Source: Callipepla californica brunnescens (taxonomy: Eukaryota > Chordata > Aves > Galliformes > Odontophoridae). From it: a stretch of 64,000 nt of DNA. The notes beneath the pieces are model-generated. The model saw only the letters and a program-made list of their open reading frames with translations. It made no database searches and was not told where the DNA came from. The stretch's first letter is position 1. Each line of letters begins with the position of its first letter. Positions 1 through 9,589 of the stretch are shown here, piece by piece. The translations under genes were made by a program, and so were the position numbers. Location of the stretch: positions 1-64,000 of the forward strand of contig JALIRH010000141.1 of assembly GCA_023055505.1 (NCBI GenBank), written 5' to 3'.

Positions 1-1363
1 TTTGGAGTGGATTAGGTTTAGGGTCAGGTTTGGGGGAGTTTTGGGGTTAGGGTTAGATTTAGGATTAGGGTTAGCAAAAAAGGTGTTTTAGTTTTAGTTT
101 AGGTTAGTGCTAGGATTAGGTTGAGTGTTCTTGTGAAGTTTAGGTTTAGGGTTAGGTTTAGGTTTAGATTGAGGTTTAGGGTAAGGAGTAGGGTTCATTT
201 GACTTTTAGGGTCAGAGTAGAGTTAAGTCGTGTTAGGGTTAAGGTTAAGAACAGGATTCAGATTCCAATTAGGTTTTGGGTTCCTACTAGGGATAGGCCT
301 CAAATTAGTGTTAAGGTTAGGGTTAGGGTTAGGTATAGGGAAAGGGTTAGTGTTAAGGCCAGGGCAAGTGTATGGTTTAGGGTAAAGATTGGATTTAGGG
401 TTAGGTTTAGATGTAGGTTTGGTTTGATCGTTAGGGTGTGAGAAGGCACCGGCCTTGGATTTCATTTGGAGATTGGGTAAGGTTTAGGAATAGGAATAAC
501 ATTGGTGTTTAAAAGATGATTAGTGTTAGTATTAGGGATAGGGTTACGGTTAGAGTTTAGTTAGGGTTGTTAGTTTTAGAGTGAGGGATAGGGGTATGGT
601 TTGGTCTAGTACTTGGGTTAGGGTTTGGGATAGTCCTAGCATTAGTGTTAGGGTTAGGGTTCCGTTAGGGTTGTGGTAATCTGATGCTAGGTGTCGGGAT
701 TAGGGTTGTGCTTAAATGTGGGTTTGGTTTGAGGGCCAGAGTTAGGGTTAGGGTAGAGTTAGAATTAGGGTAAGAGTTAGGATTAGGTTTAGGATTAGGA
801 TAAAGATTAGGTTAGGATTAGTGTTGGCTTTAGGGTTGTGTCTGGGAGAAGGGTTAGTGTTAGGGATAGACTTAGGGTAAGAGTAAGTGTTAGGAATAGG
901 CATAGGTTTTGGGAAAGTTTCAGAGTTTGGACTGGATTTATGATTAGGGTTAGGGACAAAGATTTTTTGAGATTTATGATTAGATTTAGGGAGAAAAGTA
1001 GGCTGACTTGTGGTGTTAGCAGTAGGTTTAGGTTTAGGTTTAGGTTTAGGATTCCATTTGTATTTATTGATCGAGGTTGGGTTAGTTGGAGTGTAAAGGT
1101 CAGAGTAGGGTTAGGCCTTGGGATAGGGTTAAGGTTTGGAATAGGATTAGGATTCAAATGATGTTACGGGTTGGTGTTAGGGTTAGGGAAAGGTTATGAT
1201 CAGGGTTGAGGTCAGGGTTAGGTATAGGAAAAGGGTTAGTGTTAGGGCTAGGGCAATTGGAAGGGTTAGGCTTAGGCTTAGATATTAGGGTTAGGTTTAG
1301 GCGGAGGTTTGGTTGGAGTGTCAGGGTGAGAGAAGGGGTAGGCCTGGGGTTTGGTTTTGGGTT

Positions 1364-1552
1364 ACATCATACAAATCATCCCATACATTAGCTGGGGTGG
1401 GAGGTGCAAGGAACAGCCAGCAAAGTGCTGAGTTCATTCCAATCAGAGGACCTGAAGATCGGGTAGCTACTATCAAACCGTTTGTGTTGCCAATTCCGAT
1501 GATATTTATGGGGCCCTGATGTTATGGTTCAGTGGGGAGTCACTATCAAGTC
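1364..1552. other. 189-bp non-telomeric core, unit 1
   Basis: A complex sequence between the G-rich and C-rich arms, starting ACATCATACAAATC and ending CACTATCAAGTC. It contains the palindromes GTAGCTAC (1463-1470) and GGGCCC (1511-1516) and two ACTATCAA copies (1469 and 1542). A frame that opens upstream at 1313 (TTG) runs through the core to a TGA at 1517-1519; the product is 68 residues and I recognise no family. The C allele (ATCATCCCATAC) is present at the only variable site. Function unknown; a promoter, an origin or a relic of an inserted sequence are all possible. Confidence 0.9.
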
Positions 1553-3797
1553 CAAACCCAATCCAAACCCCAAACCTACTCCTATTCCTAAACCTTATCT
1601 TAACCCTAAACCAAACCCAAACCCAAGGCCCTCCCCTTCTCTCAGCCTAACACTCAAACTAACCTAAACCCGAAACTAACCCTACATTTATCCTAATCTT
1701 ATCCATATTCTAAGGCCTAACCCTACTCTGACCAGAAAGCTCATGTTGTCTAAAATCTACCCCTTACCTAAAACCTAAATCGACAAAAAAACCTAACCCG
1801 AAACCTCAACCTAACTCTTCTCCTAACTAGAACACCAGCACTTCACCTTACCCTAACTGGAAACCTAGGACTAAATCCTTACCTTGTCCAGAACCCTATT
1901 CCTAACCCAAACCAGAATTCTAACCTCTACCCTAACCAAAACCCTTCCCCTAAACCTAAACCTAATGCTACCCTCAACCAAACCCTAGCCCTAAATCCTA
2001 CCCTAAAACCAACACCACGTTTAAGCTCAAACCTCAAGCCTCAAAGAAAGCATCAGATTACCGCAGATCTCACCTAACACTAACCCCAATCCAATCCCTA
2101 CTACTAACCCCAAACCCAATCCAAACACCAAAACTATTCCTATTCCTAAACCTAACACTAAGCCAGAACCAAACCCAAGGCCTACCCCTTCTCTCAGCCT
2201 GACACTCAAACTAACCTAGACCTGAACGCAACGCTAAATCAAATACTAAAACTCACCCTTAGCCAAGGCCCTTTTAGGACCCTTCCCTGGTCCTAAAACT
2301 AAAGAGAACCCTACCCCTTCCACTAAACCTTCATCTACATCCCTAACCCTTACCCTAAACCTAAATCTACACCAAAACCTAACCCTAACCCTAACATGTC
2401 TTCTAACTGTAAAACTAACGCTTCACCTAACCCGAACTGAAACCCCAGGACTAAACCTTACCTAACACCTAGCTATATTCCTAACCCTATCCTGAAACCT
2501 AACGTTAACCCTAACCCTAAAAACAACTTGGAACCAAACCCTAACCCTAACCTAACCCTTATCAGAACCCTAAATCTAATCCTAACCGTTACCTCAATTG
2601 AACTCCAATTCTTCCTGAAATCTAAATGGGACCTTCAAACCAACCCCAGATTGAAGCCCAACCCTAAACCTAACACAAAGCATTAGATTACCACAGCCAT
2701 CACCTAACTCTAACCCCAGCCTTAACGCTAATACTATCCCAAACACTATTCCAATTCCTAAACCCAACACAAACCCAAAAACACAAAGCCTACAATTCTC
2801 ACAGCCTAACACTGAAAGGAAACCTAAATCTTACCCTAACTCTAAAACTAATCCCAAGCATGACCACAATTTAAACTCTAAATCTACCTTCAAACTAAAG
2901 CTGACCCTAACACCAACCTCAAGTAAAAGCCCACCCCTAAGCCTAACACAAAGCATTAGATTACCACAACGCTCACCTAACTTCTAACCCCCACCCTAAC
3001 ACTAATACTAAAGCAATCAGATTCCAAATACTAACCCAATTCCTATTCTGAAACCCAAAACTATTCCAAAAACAAACCCAAGGCCTAACCTTTCTCTCAC
3101 CCTAACAATCAAAGAAAACCTATTCCTAAACCTAATCCTAAATCTAGTCCTAACCCTAACCCTCACCCTTAATCTAACCCCAACCCCCACCCAGAAGCTA
3201 ACACTTAGCATTGTACAATACCTAAACGTACCCCTAATCCTTATCACTAAACCTAAAAGGAACCTGAAACATAGTGCTAAATCCGAACCCTAACCCTGAA
3301 GACTAACGCTAACAATGAACCAATTCCTATACCTTTTCCTTCCTCCAAATTGATTCCTAGCACTAACCCTAACCCTACATTAACCCTATCCTAACCCTAA
3401 CCCTAACCCTAGCCCTAAACTACATTAACCCTAACCCTAACCCTAACCCTAGCCCTAACCTAACTCTAACCCTAACCCTAACCCTAAACCTAATGCTAAC
3501 CCTTACCCTACCCTAACCCTAACCCTACCATACCCTAACCCTAACCTACCCTAACACTAACCCTAACCCTAACCCTAAACCTAAACCTCAACTTAACCCT
3601 AACCCTAACCCTAATTCCTAACCCTTACCTTAACTGTATCACAATCCCTATCATAATTCTTACCCTAACCCTAACCCTTACCTAACCCTAACCCTAACCC
3701 TAACCCTAACCCTAAACCTAACCCTAACTCTAACCTTAACCTTAACCCTAACCCTAACCTAACCCTAACCCTAATCCTAACCCTAACCCTAACTCTA

Positions 3798-4642
3798 ATT
3801 CCTAACCCTTACCTTAACTGTACCACAATCCCTATCCTAATTCTTACCATAACCCTAACCCTTACCTAACCCTAACCCTAACCCTAACCCTAACTCTCAC
3901 CTTAACCCTAACCCTAACCTAACCCTAACCCTAACCCTAACCCTAACCCTAACCCTAACCCTAACCCTAACCTCAACCCTAACCCTAACTCTAACCTTAA
4001 CCCTAAACCTAACAATAAATTTAACCCTAACCCTAACACTAACCCTAACCCTAATTTTACCCTAACCCTACGCATACTCTAACCCTAACCCTAACCCTAA
4101 CCCTAACCCTAACCCCAACACTAACCTAACCCTAACCCTAACCCTAACCCTAACCCTAACCCTACCCTAACCCTTAACCCTAACACTAACCCTAACCCTA
4201 ACCCTAAACCTAAACCTAAACCTAACCCTAACCCTAACCCTAATTCCTAACCCTTACCTTAACTTTATCACAGTCCCTATCCTAATTCTTACCCTAACCC
4301 TAACCCTTACCTAACCCTAACCCTAACCCTAACCCTAACTCTAACCTTAACCCTCACCCTAACCCTAACACTACCCTAACCCTAACCCCTAACCCTAACC
4401 GTAGCCCTACCCTAACCCTACCCCTCACCCTAACCCTATCCCTTACCCTAACCCTTACCTATCCCTAACCCTAACCCTAAACCTTAACCCTACCCTAACC
4501 CTACCCTAAACCTAACCCTAACCTTAAACCCTAACCCCAACACACCAGATCCCTAAAACTAACTCTAATCCTAACTCTACTGATTCCTTACCATAACCCT
4601 ACCCTAACCCTAACCCTAATCCTAACCCTAACCCTAACTCTA
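3798..4642. repeat. Extra ~0.85 kb segment inside the unit 1 block
   Basis: The order of landmarks (ATTCCTAACCCTTACC motif, CTCTCACCTTAACCC, long CCCTAA run, AACAATAAATTTAACC) occurs at 3798-4026 and again at 4643-4907, so a segment of about 845 to 881 bases is tandemly duplicated. The extra copy also holds a third motif copy (4243) and the private phrase near 4541. This accounts for most of the 900-base size difference from standard units. Confidence 0.75.
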
Positions 4643-5384
4643 ATTCCTAACCCTTACCTTAACTCTATCACAATCCCTATCCTAATTCTTACCCTAACCC
4701 TAACCCTTACCTAACCCTAACCCTAACCCTAACCCTAACTCTCACCTTAACCCTAACCCTAACCCTAACCTAACCCTAACCCTAAACCTAACCCTAACCC
4801 TAACCCTAACCCTAACCCTAACCCTAAACCTAACCCTAACCCTAACCCTAACCTCAACCCTAACCCTAACTCTAACCTTAACCCTAAACCTAACAATAAA
4901 TTTAACCCTAACCCTAACACTAACCCTAACCCTAATTTTACCCTAACCCTAAGCATACCCTAACCCTAACCCTAACCCTAACCCTAACCCTAACCCTAAC
5001 CCCAACCCTAACCTAACCCTAACCCTAACCCTAACCCTAACCCCAACCCTAACCCTAACCCTAACCCTAACAATAAATTTAACCTTAACCGTAACCCTAA
5101 CCCTAACCCTAACAATAAATTTAACCTTAACCCTAACCCTAACCCTAACCCTAACCCTAACCCTAACCCTAACCCTAACCCTACCCTAACCCTAACCCTA
5201 ACCCTAACCCTTACCCTTACCCTAACCCTAGCCTAACCCAAACCCTAACCCTAACCCTACCCTAACCCTAACCCTAACCCTAACCCTACCCCTAACCCTA
5301 CTTTACCCTAACCCTAATCCTAACACTAACTCTAACTTTATTCCTTACCCTAACACTAATCCAATCCCGAACCCTAACCCTAAT

Positions 5385-5781
5385 CCTAGCCCTAACTCTA
5401 ACTTTATTCGTAACCCTACCCCTAATCCAAACAATAACCCTTACCCTAATCAAACCCTATCCCTATTCCTAACCCTTACCCTAACCGTATCACAATCCCT
5501 ATCCTAACTCTTACCATAACCCAAACCCTAACTTAACCCTAACCCTAACCCTAACCCTATCCCTAACCCTTACCCTAACTCTAACCCTACCCTAACCTTA
5601 ACTCTACCCTAACCGTATCCATACCCTAACCCTAACCCTAATCCTAGCCCTTACTCTAACTTTATTCCTAACCCTACCCCTGATCCAAACACTAACCCTA
5701 ACCTTAATGTAACCCTAACCCTATTCCTAACCCTTACCCTAACTGTATCCCATTCCCTATCCTAACTCTTACCATAACCCT
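5385..5781. repeat. 258-bp tandem subrepeat at the distal end of the block (unit 1 example)
   Basis: CCTAGCCCT...CTCTAACTTTATTC starts at 5385 and again at 5643. Both copies run through CCCTACCCCT, a run of CCTATTCCTAACCCTTACC and end in CTCTTACCATAACCC. The spacing is 258 bases here and in unit 2 (10709 and 10967). It is present in every complete unit. Confidence 0.8.
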
Positions 5782-6093
5782 AACCCTGATGCTAATGCTA
5801 ACCCTAACCCTGAATCTAACCCTTACCCTAACCCTATCCCTTACCCAGAAGCTAACACTTAGCGTTGTACAATACCTAACCGTACCCTAACCCTATCCCT
5901 AAACCTAAAAGGAACCCAAACTCTAACCCTAAATCTGTCCCTGAGCCTAACCTTCAACCTTACCCTAACCTTAACCCTAACCCTGTTCCATTCTCTAAAC
6001 ATATCTGTAAGCATTACCTTCATCCTAACTCGAACTCTACCCTAACCCTATCCCTTTGACCCCAACACAAAACCCAGATTGAGCCTGACCCTA

Positions 6094-6101
6094 ACCTAGG
6101 T
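6094..6101. other. Polarity switch point, units 1/2 (type A)
   Basis: ACCTAGGT, a perfect 8-bp palindrome exactly where the + strand turns from CCCTAA to TTAGGG. It is followed by AGCATAAAG. A wider imperfect dyad surrounds it: CTTTGACCC at 6054-6062 and its inverse GGGTCAAAG at 6137-6145, nearly symmetric about the centre. Confidence 0.88.
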
Positions 6102-7592
6102 AGCATAAAGTGTATGTAGGGTGAATTTGAGTTTTAGGGTCAAAGTTAAATTGTTAGTTTTAGGGTTAGGGTGAAGGATTGCTTTAGTTCTAGTATTAGG
6201 GTGTTTGGGGTTAGGGTTAGGGTAAGGATTTTGGAGTGGATTAGGTTTAGGGTCAGGTTTGGGGGAGTTTTGGGGTTAGGGTTAGATTTAGGATTAGGGT
6301 TAGCAAAAAAGGTGTTTTAGTTTTAGTTTAGGTTAGTGCTAGGATTAGGTTGAGTGTTCTTGTGAAGTTTAGGTTTAGGGTTAGGTTTAGGTTTAGATTG
6401 AGGTTTAGGGTAAGGAGTAGGGTTAATTTGACTTTTAGGGTCAGAGTAGAGTTAAGTCGTGTTAGGGTTAAGGTTAAGAACAGGATTCAGATTCCAATTA
6501 GGTTTTGGGTTCCTACTAGGGATAGGCCTCAAATTAGTGTTAAGGTTAGGGTTAGGGTTAGGTATAGGGAAAGGGTTAGTGTTAAGGCCAGGGCAAGTGT
6601 ATGGTTTAGGGTAAAGATTGGATTTAGGGTTAGGTTTAGATGTAGGTTTGGTTTGATCGTTAGGGTGTGAGAAGGCACCAGCCTTGGATTTCATTTGGAG
6701 ATTGGGTAAGGTTTAGGAATAGGAATAACATTGGTGTTTAAAAGATGATTAGTGTTAGTATTAGGGATAGGGTTACGGTTAGAGTTTAGTTAGGGTTGTT
6801 AGTTTTAGAGTGAGGGATAGGGGTATGGTTTGGTCTAGTACTTGGGTTAGGGTTTGGGATAGTCCTAGCATTAGTGTTAGGGTTAGGGTTCCGTTAGGGT
6901 TGTGGTAATCTGATGCTAGGTGTCGGGATTAGGGTTGTGCTTAAATGTGGGTTTGGTTTGAGGGCCAGAGTTAGGGTTAGGGTAGAGTTAGAATTAGGGT
7001 AAGAGTTAGGATTAGGTTTAGGATTAGGATAAAGATTAGGTTAGGATTAGTGTTGGCTTTAGGGTTGTGTCTGGGAGAAGGGTTAGTGTTAGGGATAGAC
7101 TTAGGGTAAGAGTAAGTGTTAGGAATAGGCATAGGTTTTGGGAAAGTTTCAGAGTTTGGACTGGATTTATGATTAGGGTTAGGGACAAAGATTTTTTGAG
7201 ATTTATGATTAGATTTAGGGAGAAAAGTAGGCTGACTTGTGGTGTTAGCAGTAGGTTTAGGTTTAGGTTTAGGTTTAGGATTCCATTTGTATTTATTGAT
7301 CGAGGTTGGGTTAGTTGGAGTGTAAAGGTCAGAGTAGGGTTAGGCCTTGGGATAGGGTTAAGGTTTGGAATAGGATTAGGATTCAAATGATGTTACGGGT
7401 TGGTGTTAGGGTTAGGGAAAGGTTAGGATCAGGGTTGAGGTCAGGGTTAGGTATAGGAAAAGGGTTAGTGTTAGGGCTAGGGCAATTGGAAGGGTTAGGC
7501 TTAGGCTTAGATATTAGGGTTAGGTTTAGGCGGAGGTTTGGTTCGAGTGTCAGGGTGAGAGAAGGGGTAGGCCTGGGGTTTGGTTTTGGGTT
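6098..7592 (+). repeat. G-rich degenerate telomeric arm (reference, unit 2)
   Basis: About 1.5 kb of TTAGGG variants on the + strand, mostly single hexamers separated by GTTAGTGTTAGG, GTTTAGG or AATAGG phrases, with no run longer than about three perfect hexamers. It contains degraded copies of an internal monomer: GTTTGG...GAGTG...AGAAGG...AGGCC-type segments near 6650, 6951, 7305 and 7538, and GTAATCTGATGC at 6905-6916. Open frames here read Val-Arg-Phe-Arg on + and Asn-Pro-Asn-Leu on the minus strand, which is just the hexamer translated. The arm has the same structure in every unit. Confidence 0.9.
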
Positions 7593-7781
7593 ACATCATA
7601 CAAATCATCCCATACATTAGCTGGGGTGGGAGGTGCAAGGAACAGCCAGCAAAGTGCTGAGTTCATTCCAATCAGAGGACCTGAAGATCGGGTAGCTACT
7701 ATCAAACCGTTTGTGTTGCCAATTCCGATGATATTTATGGGGCCCTGATGTTATGGTTCAGTGGGGAGTCACTATCAAGTC
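7593..7781. other. 189-bp core, unit 2
   Basis: Identical to the unit 1 core, C allele. The base before GAGTG upstream is C, which removes the TTG start of the frame seen in unit 1, although the frame itself stays open. Confidence 0.92.
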
Positions 7782-8500
7782 CAAACCCAATCCAAACCCC
7801 AAACCTACTCCTATTCCTAAACCTTATCTTAACCCTAAACCAAACCCAAACCCAAGGCCCTCCCCTTCTCTCAGCCTAACACTCAAACTAACCTAAACCC
7901 GAAACTAACCCTACATTTATCCTAATCTTATCCATATTCTAAGGCCTAACCCTACTCTGACCAGAAAGCTCATGTTGTCTAAAATCTACCCCTTACCTAA
8001 AACCTAAATCGACAAAAAAACCTAACCCGAAACCTCAACCTAACTCTTCTCCTAACTAGAACACCAGCACTTCACCTTACCCTAACTGGAAACCTAGGAC
8101 TAAATCCTTACCTTGTCCAGAACCCTATTCCTAACCCAAACCAGAATTCTAACCTCTACCCTAACCAAAACCCTTCCCCTAAACCTAAACCTAATGCTAC
8201 CCTCAACCAAACCCTAGCCCTAAATCCTACCCTAAAACCAACACCACGTTTAAGCTCAAACCTCAAGCCTCAAAGAAAGCATCAGATTACCGCAGATCTC
8301 ACCTAACACTAACCCCAATCCAATCCCTACTACTAACCCCAAACCCAATCCAAACACCAAAACTATTCCTATTCCTAAACCTAACACTAAGCCAGAACCA
8401 AACCCAAGGCCTACCCCTTCTCTCAGCCTGACACTCAAACTAACCTAGACCTGAACGCAACGCTAAATCAAATACTAAAACTCACCCTTAGCCAAGGCCC

Positions 8501-8527
8501 TTTTAGGACCCTTCCCTGGTCCTAAAA
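8501..8527. other. Perfect 10-bp stem, 7-nt loop hairpin (unit 2 example)
   Basis: TTTTAGGACC, loop CTTCCCT, then GGTCCTAAAA. Found unchanged in the units, for example at 2272-2298, 13825, 19110, 25327, 30653, 35932, 41204, 46453, 51700, 56936 and 62195. It does not look like a bacterial terminator in this context; the role, if any, is unknown. Confidence 0.8.
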
Positions 8528-9417
8528 CTAAAGAGAACCCTACCCCTTCCACTAAACCTTCATCTACATCCCTAACCCTTACCCTAAACCTAAATCTACA
8601 CCAAAACCTAACCCTAACCCTAACATGTCTTCTAACTGTAAAACTAACGCTTCACCTAACCCGAACTGAAACCCCAGGACTAAACCTTACCTAACACCTA
8701 GCTATATTCCTAACCCTATCCTGAAACCTAACGTTAACCCTAACCCTAAAAACAACTTGGAACCAAACCCTAACCCTAACCTAACCCTTATCAGAACCCT
8801 AAATCTAATCCTAACCGTTACCTCAATTGAACTCCAATTCTTCCTGAAATCTAAATGGGACCTTCAAACCAACCCCAGATTGAAGCCCAACCCTAAACCT
8901 AACACAAAGCATTAGATTACCACAGCCATCACCTAACTCTAACCCCAGCCTTAACGCTAATACTATCCCAAACACTATTCCAATTCCTAAACCCAACACA
9001 AACCCAAAAACACAAAGCCTACAATTCTCACAGCCTAACACTGAAAGGAAACCTAAATCTTACCCTAACTCTAAAACTAATCCAAAGCATGACCACAATT
9101 TAAACTCTAAATCTACCTTCAAACTAAAGCTGACCCTAACACCAACCTCAAGTAAAAGCCCAACCCTAAGCCTAACACAAAGCATTAGATTACCACAACG
9201 CTCACCTAACTTCTAACCCCCACCCTAACACTAATACTGAAGCAATCAGATTCCAAATACTAACCCAATTCCTATTCTGAAACCCAAAACTATTCCAAAA
9301 ACAAACCCAAGGCCTAACCTTTCTCTCACCCTAACAATCAAAGAAAACCTATTCCTAAACCTAATCCTAAATCTAGTCCTAACCCTAACCCTCACCCTTA
9401 ATCTAACCCCAACCCCC

Positions 9418-9493
9418 ACCCAGAAGCTAACACTTAGCATTGTACAATACCTAAACGTACCCCTAATCCTTATCACTAAACCTAAAAGGAACC
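9418..9493. repeat. Left copy of the 75-bp direct repeat flanking the CCCTAA block (unit 2 example)
   Basis: Begins ACCCAGAAGCTAACACTTAGC, continues with the palindrome TTGTACAA and ends CCTAAAAGGAACC. The unit 1 copy is at 3189-3264. Confidence 0.88.
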
Positions 9494-9589
9494 TGAAACA
9501 TAGTGCTAAATCCGAACCCTAACCCTGAAGACTAACGCTAACAATGAACCAATTCCTATACCTTTTCCTTCCTCCAAATTGATTCCTAG

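Larger units (their letters stand above)
3361..5842 (-). repeat. CCCTAA telomeric block, unit 1 (2482 bp)
   Basis: Near-perfect CCCTAA repeats with runs of eight or more exact hexamers (for example near 3920-3970 and 5130-5180). It is punctuated by a recurrent motif starting ATTCCTAACCCTTACC (3614, 3798, 4243, 4643, 5465, 5723) and by AACAATAAATTTAACC (near 4011, 4892, 5088 and 5112). The stretch around 4535-4596 (CACACCAGATCCC and following bases) is found only here and in unit 4. Confidence 0.95.
1..6097. repeat. Unit 1 (5' truncated, long form)
   Basis: About 132 bases are missing at the left; the full unit would be 6229 bases. Layout: G-rich arm 1-1363, core 1364-1552, C-rich arm 1553-3360, CCCTAA block 3361-5842, distal arm 5843-6097. 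It is one of two long units because the block holds a tandem duplication of about 0.85 kb. The first half carries the alleles of units 2 and 5 (TTTGGAGTGG near the start, GGTG after the A run at 76-81, ATCATCCCATAC in the core). It also has GGTTGGAGTG before the core, shared only with units 11 and 12. The distal half matches unit 4. Confidence 0.95.
7782..9589 (-). repeat. C-rich degenerate telomeric arm (reference, unit 2)
   Basis: About 1.8 kb of CCCTAA variants on the + strand, interrupted by recognisable non-telomeric phrases. Several are inverted copies of parts of the G-rich arm: AGGCCTACCCCTTCTCTCA at 8407-8425 is the exact reverse complement of 7556-7574, and GCATCAGATTAC at 8279-8290 is that of 6905-6916. 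A perfect hairpin lies at 8501-8527. The arm ends with the first copy of the 75-bp direct repeat (9418-9493) and about 95 bases leading into the CCCTAA block. Confidence 0.9.

Noticed and set aside
121..441. 106-codon + frame rich in Val-Arg-Phe, recurring in every unit, and the similar 107- and 101-codon frames
   Set aside because: They use non-ATG starts and are direct translations of TTAGGG/TTAGGT variants; frames on the opposite strand overlap them with Asn-Pro-Leu patterns. No domain and no codon structure.
807..1157. 116-codon minus frame of Asn-Pro and Leu-Thr repeats
   Set aside because: Translation of degenerate CCCTAA. It differs among units by in-frame loss of hexamers because the repeat length is six, not because of selection on protein.
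1313..1519. 68-codon frame across the core, as a real small gene
   Set aside because: It needs a TTG start that exists only in units 1, 11 and 12, has no recognisable domain, and is a short frame. Kept only as a weak observation.
2272..2298. Rho-independent terminator
   Set aside because: The stem is AT-rich, there is no U tract after it, and the context is eukaryotic satellite DNA.
4765..4956. 63-codon minus frame with a Leu-Gly run
   Set aside because: Pure hexamer translation, present only where the run is uninterrupted in the long units.
3361..5842. True chromosome end
   Set aside because: The CCCTAA block is interrupted, flanked on both sides by the same array and recurs in every unit, so it is internal, not a terminal telomere.
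3189..5916. 75-bp direct repeats as target-site duplications of a transposon
   Set aside because: Too long for target-site duplications, and there is no transposase, terminal inverted repeat or reverse transcriptase between them.
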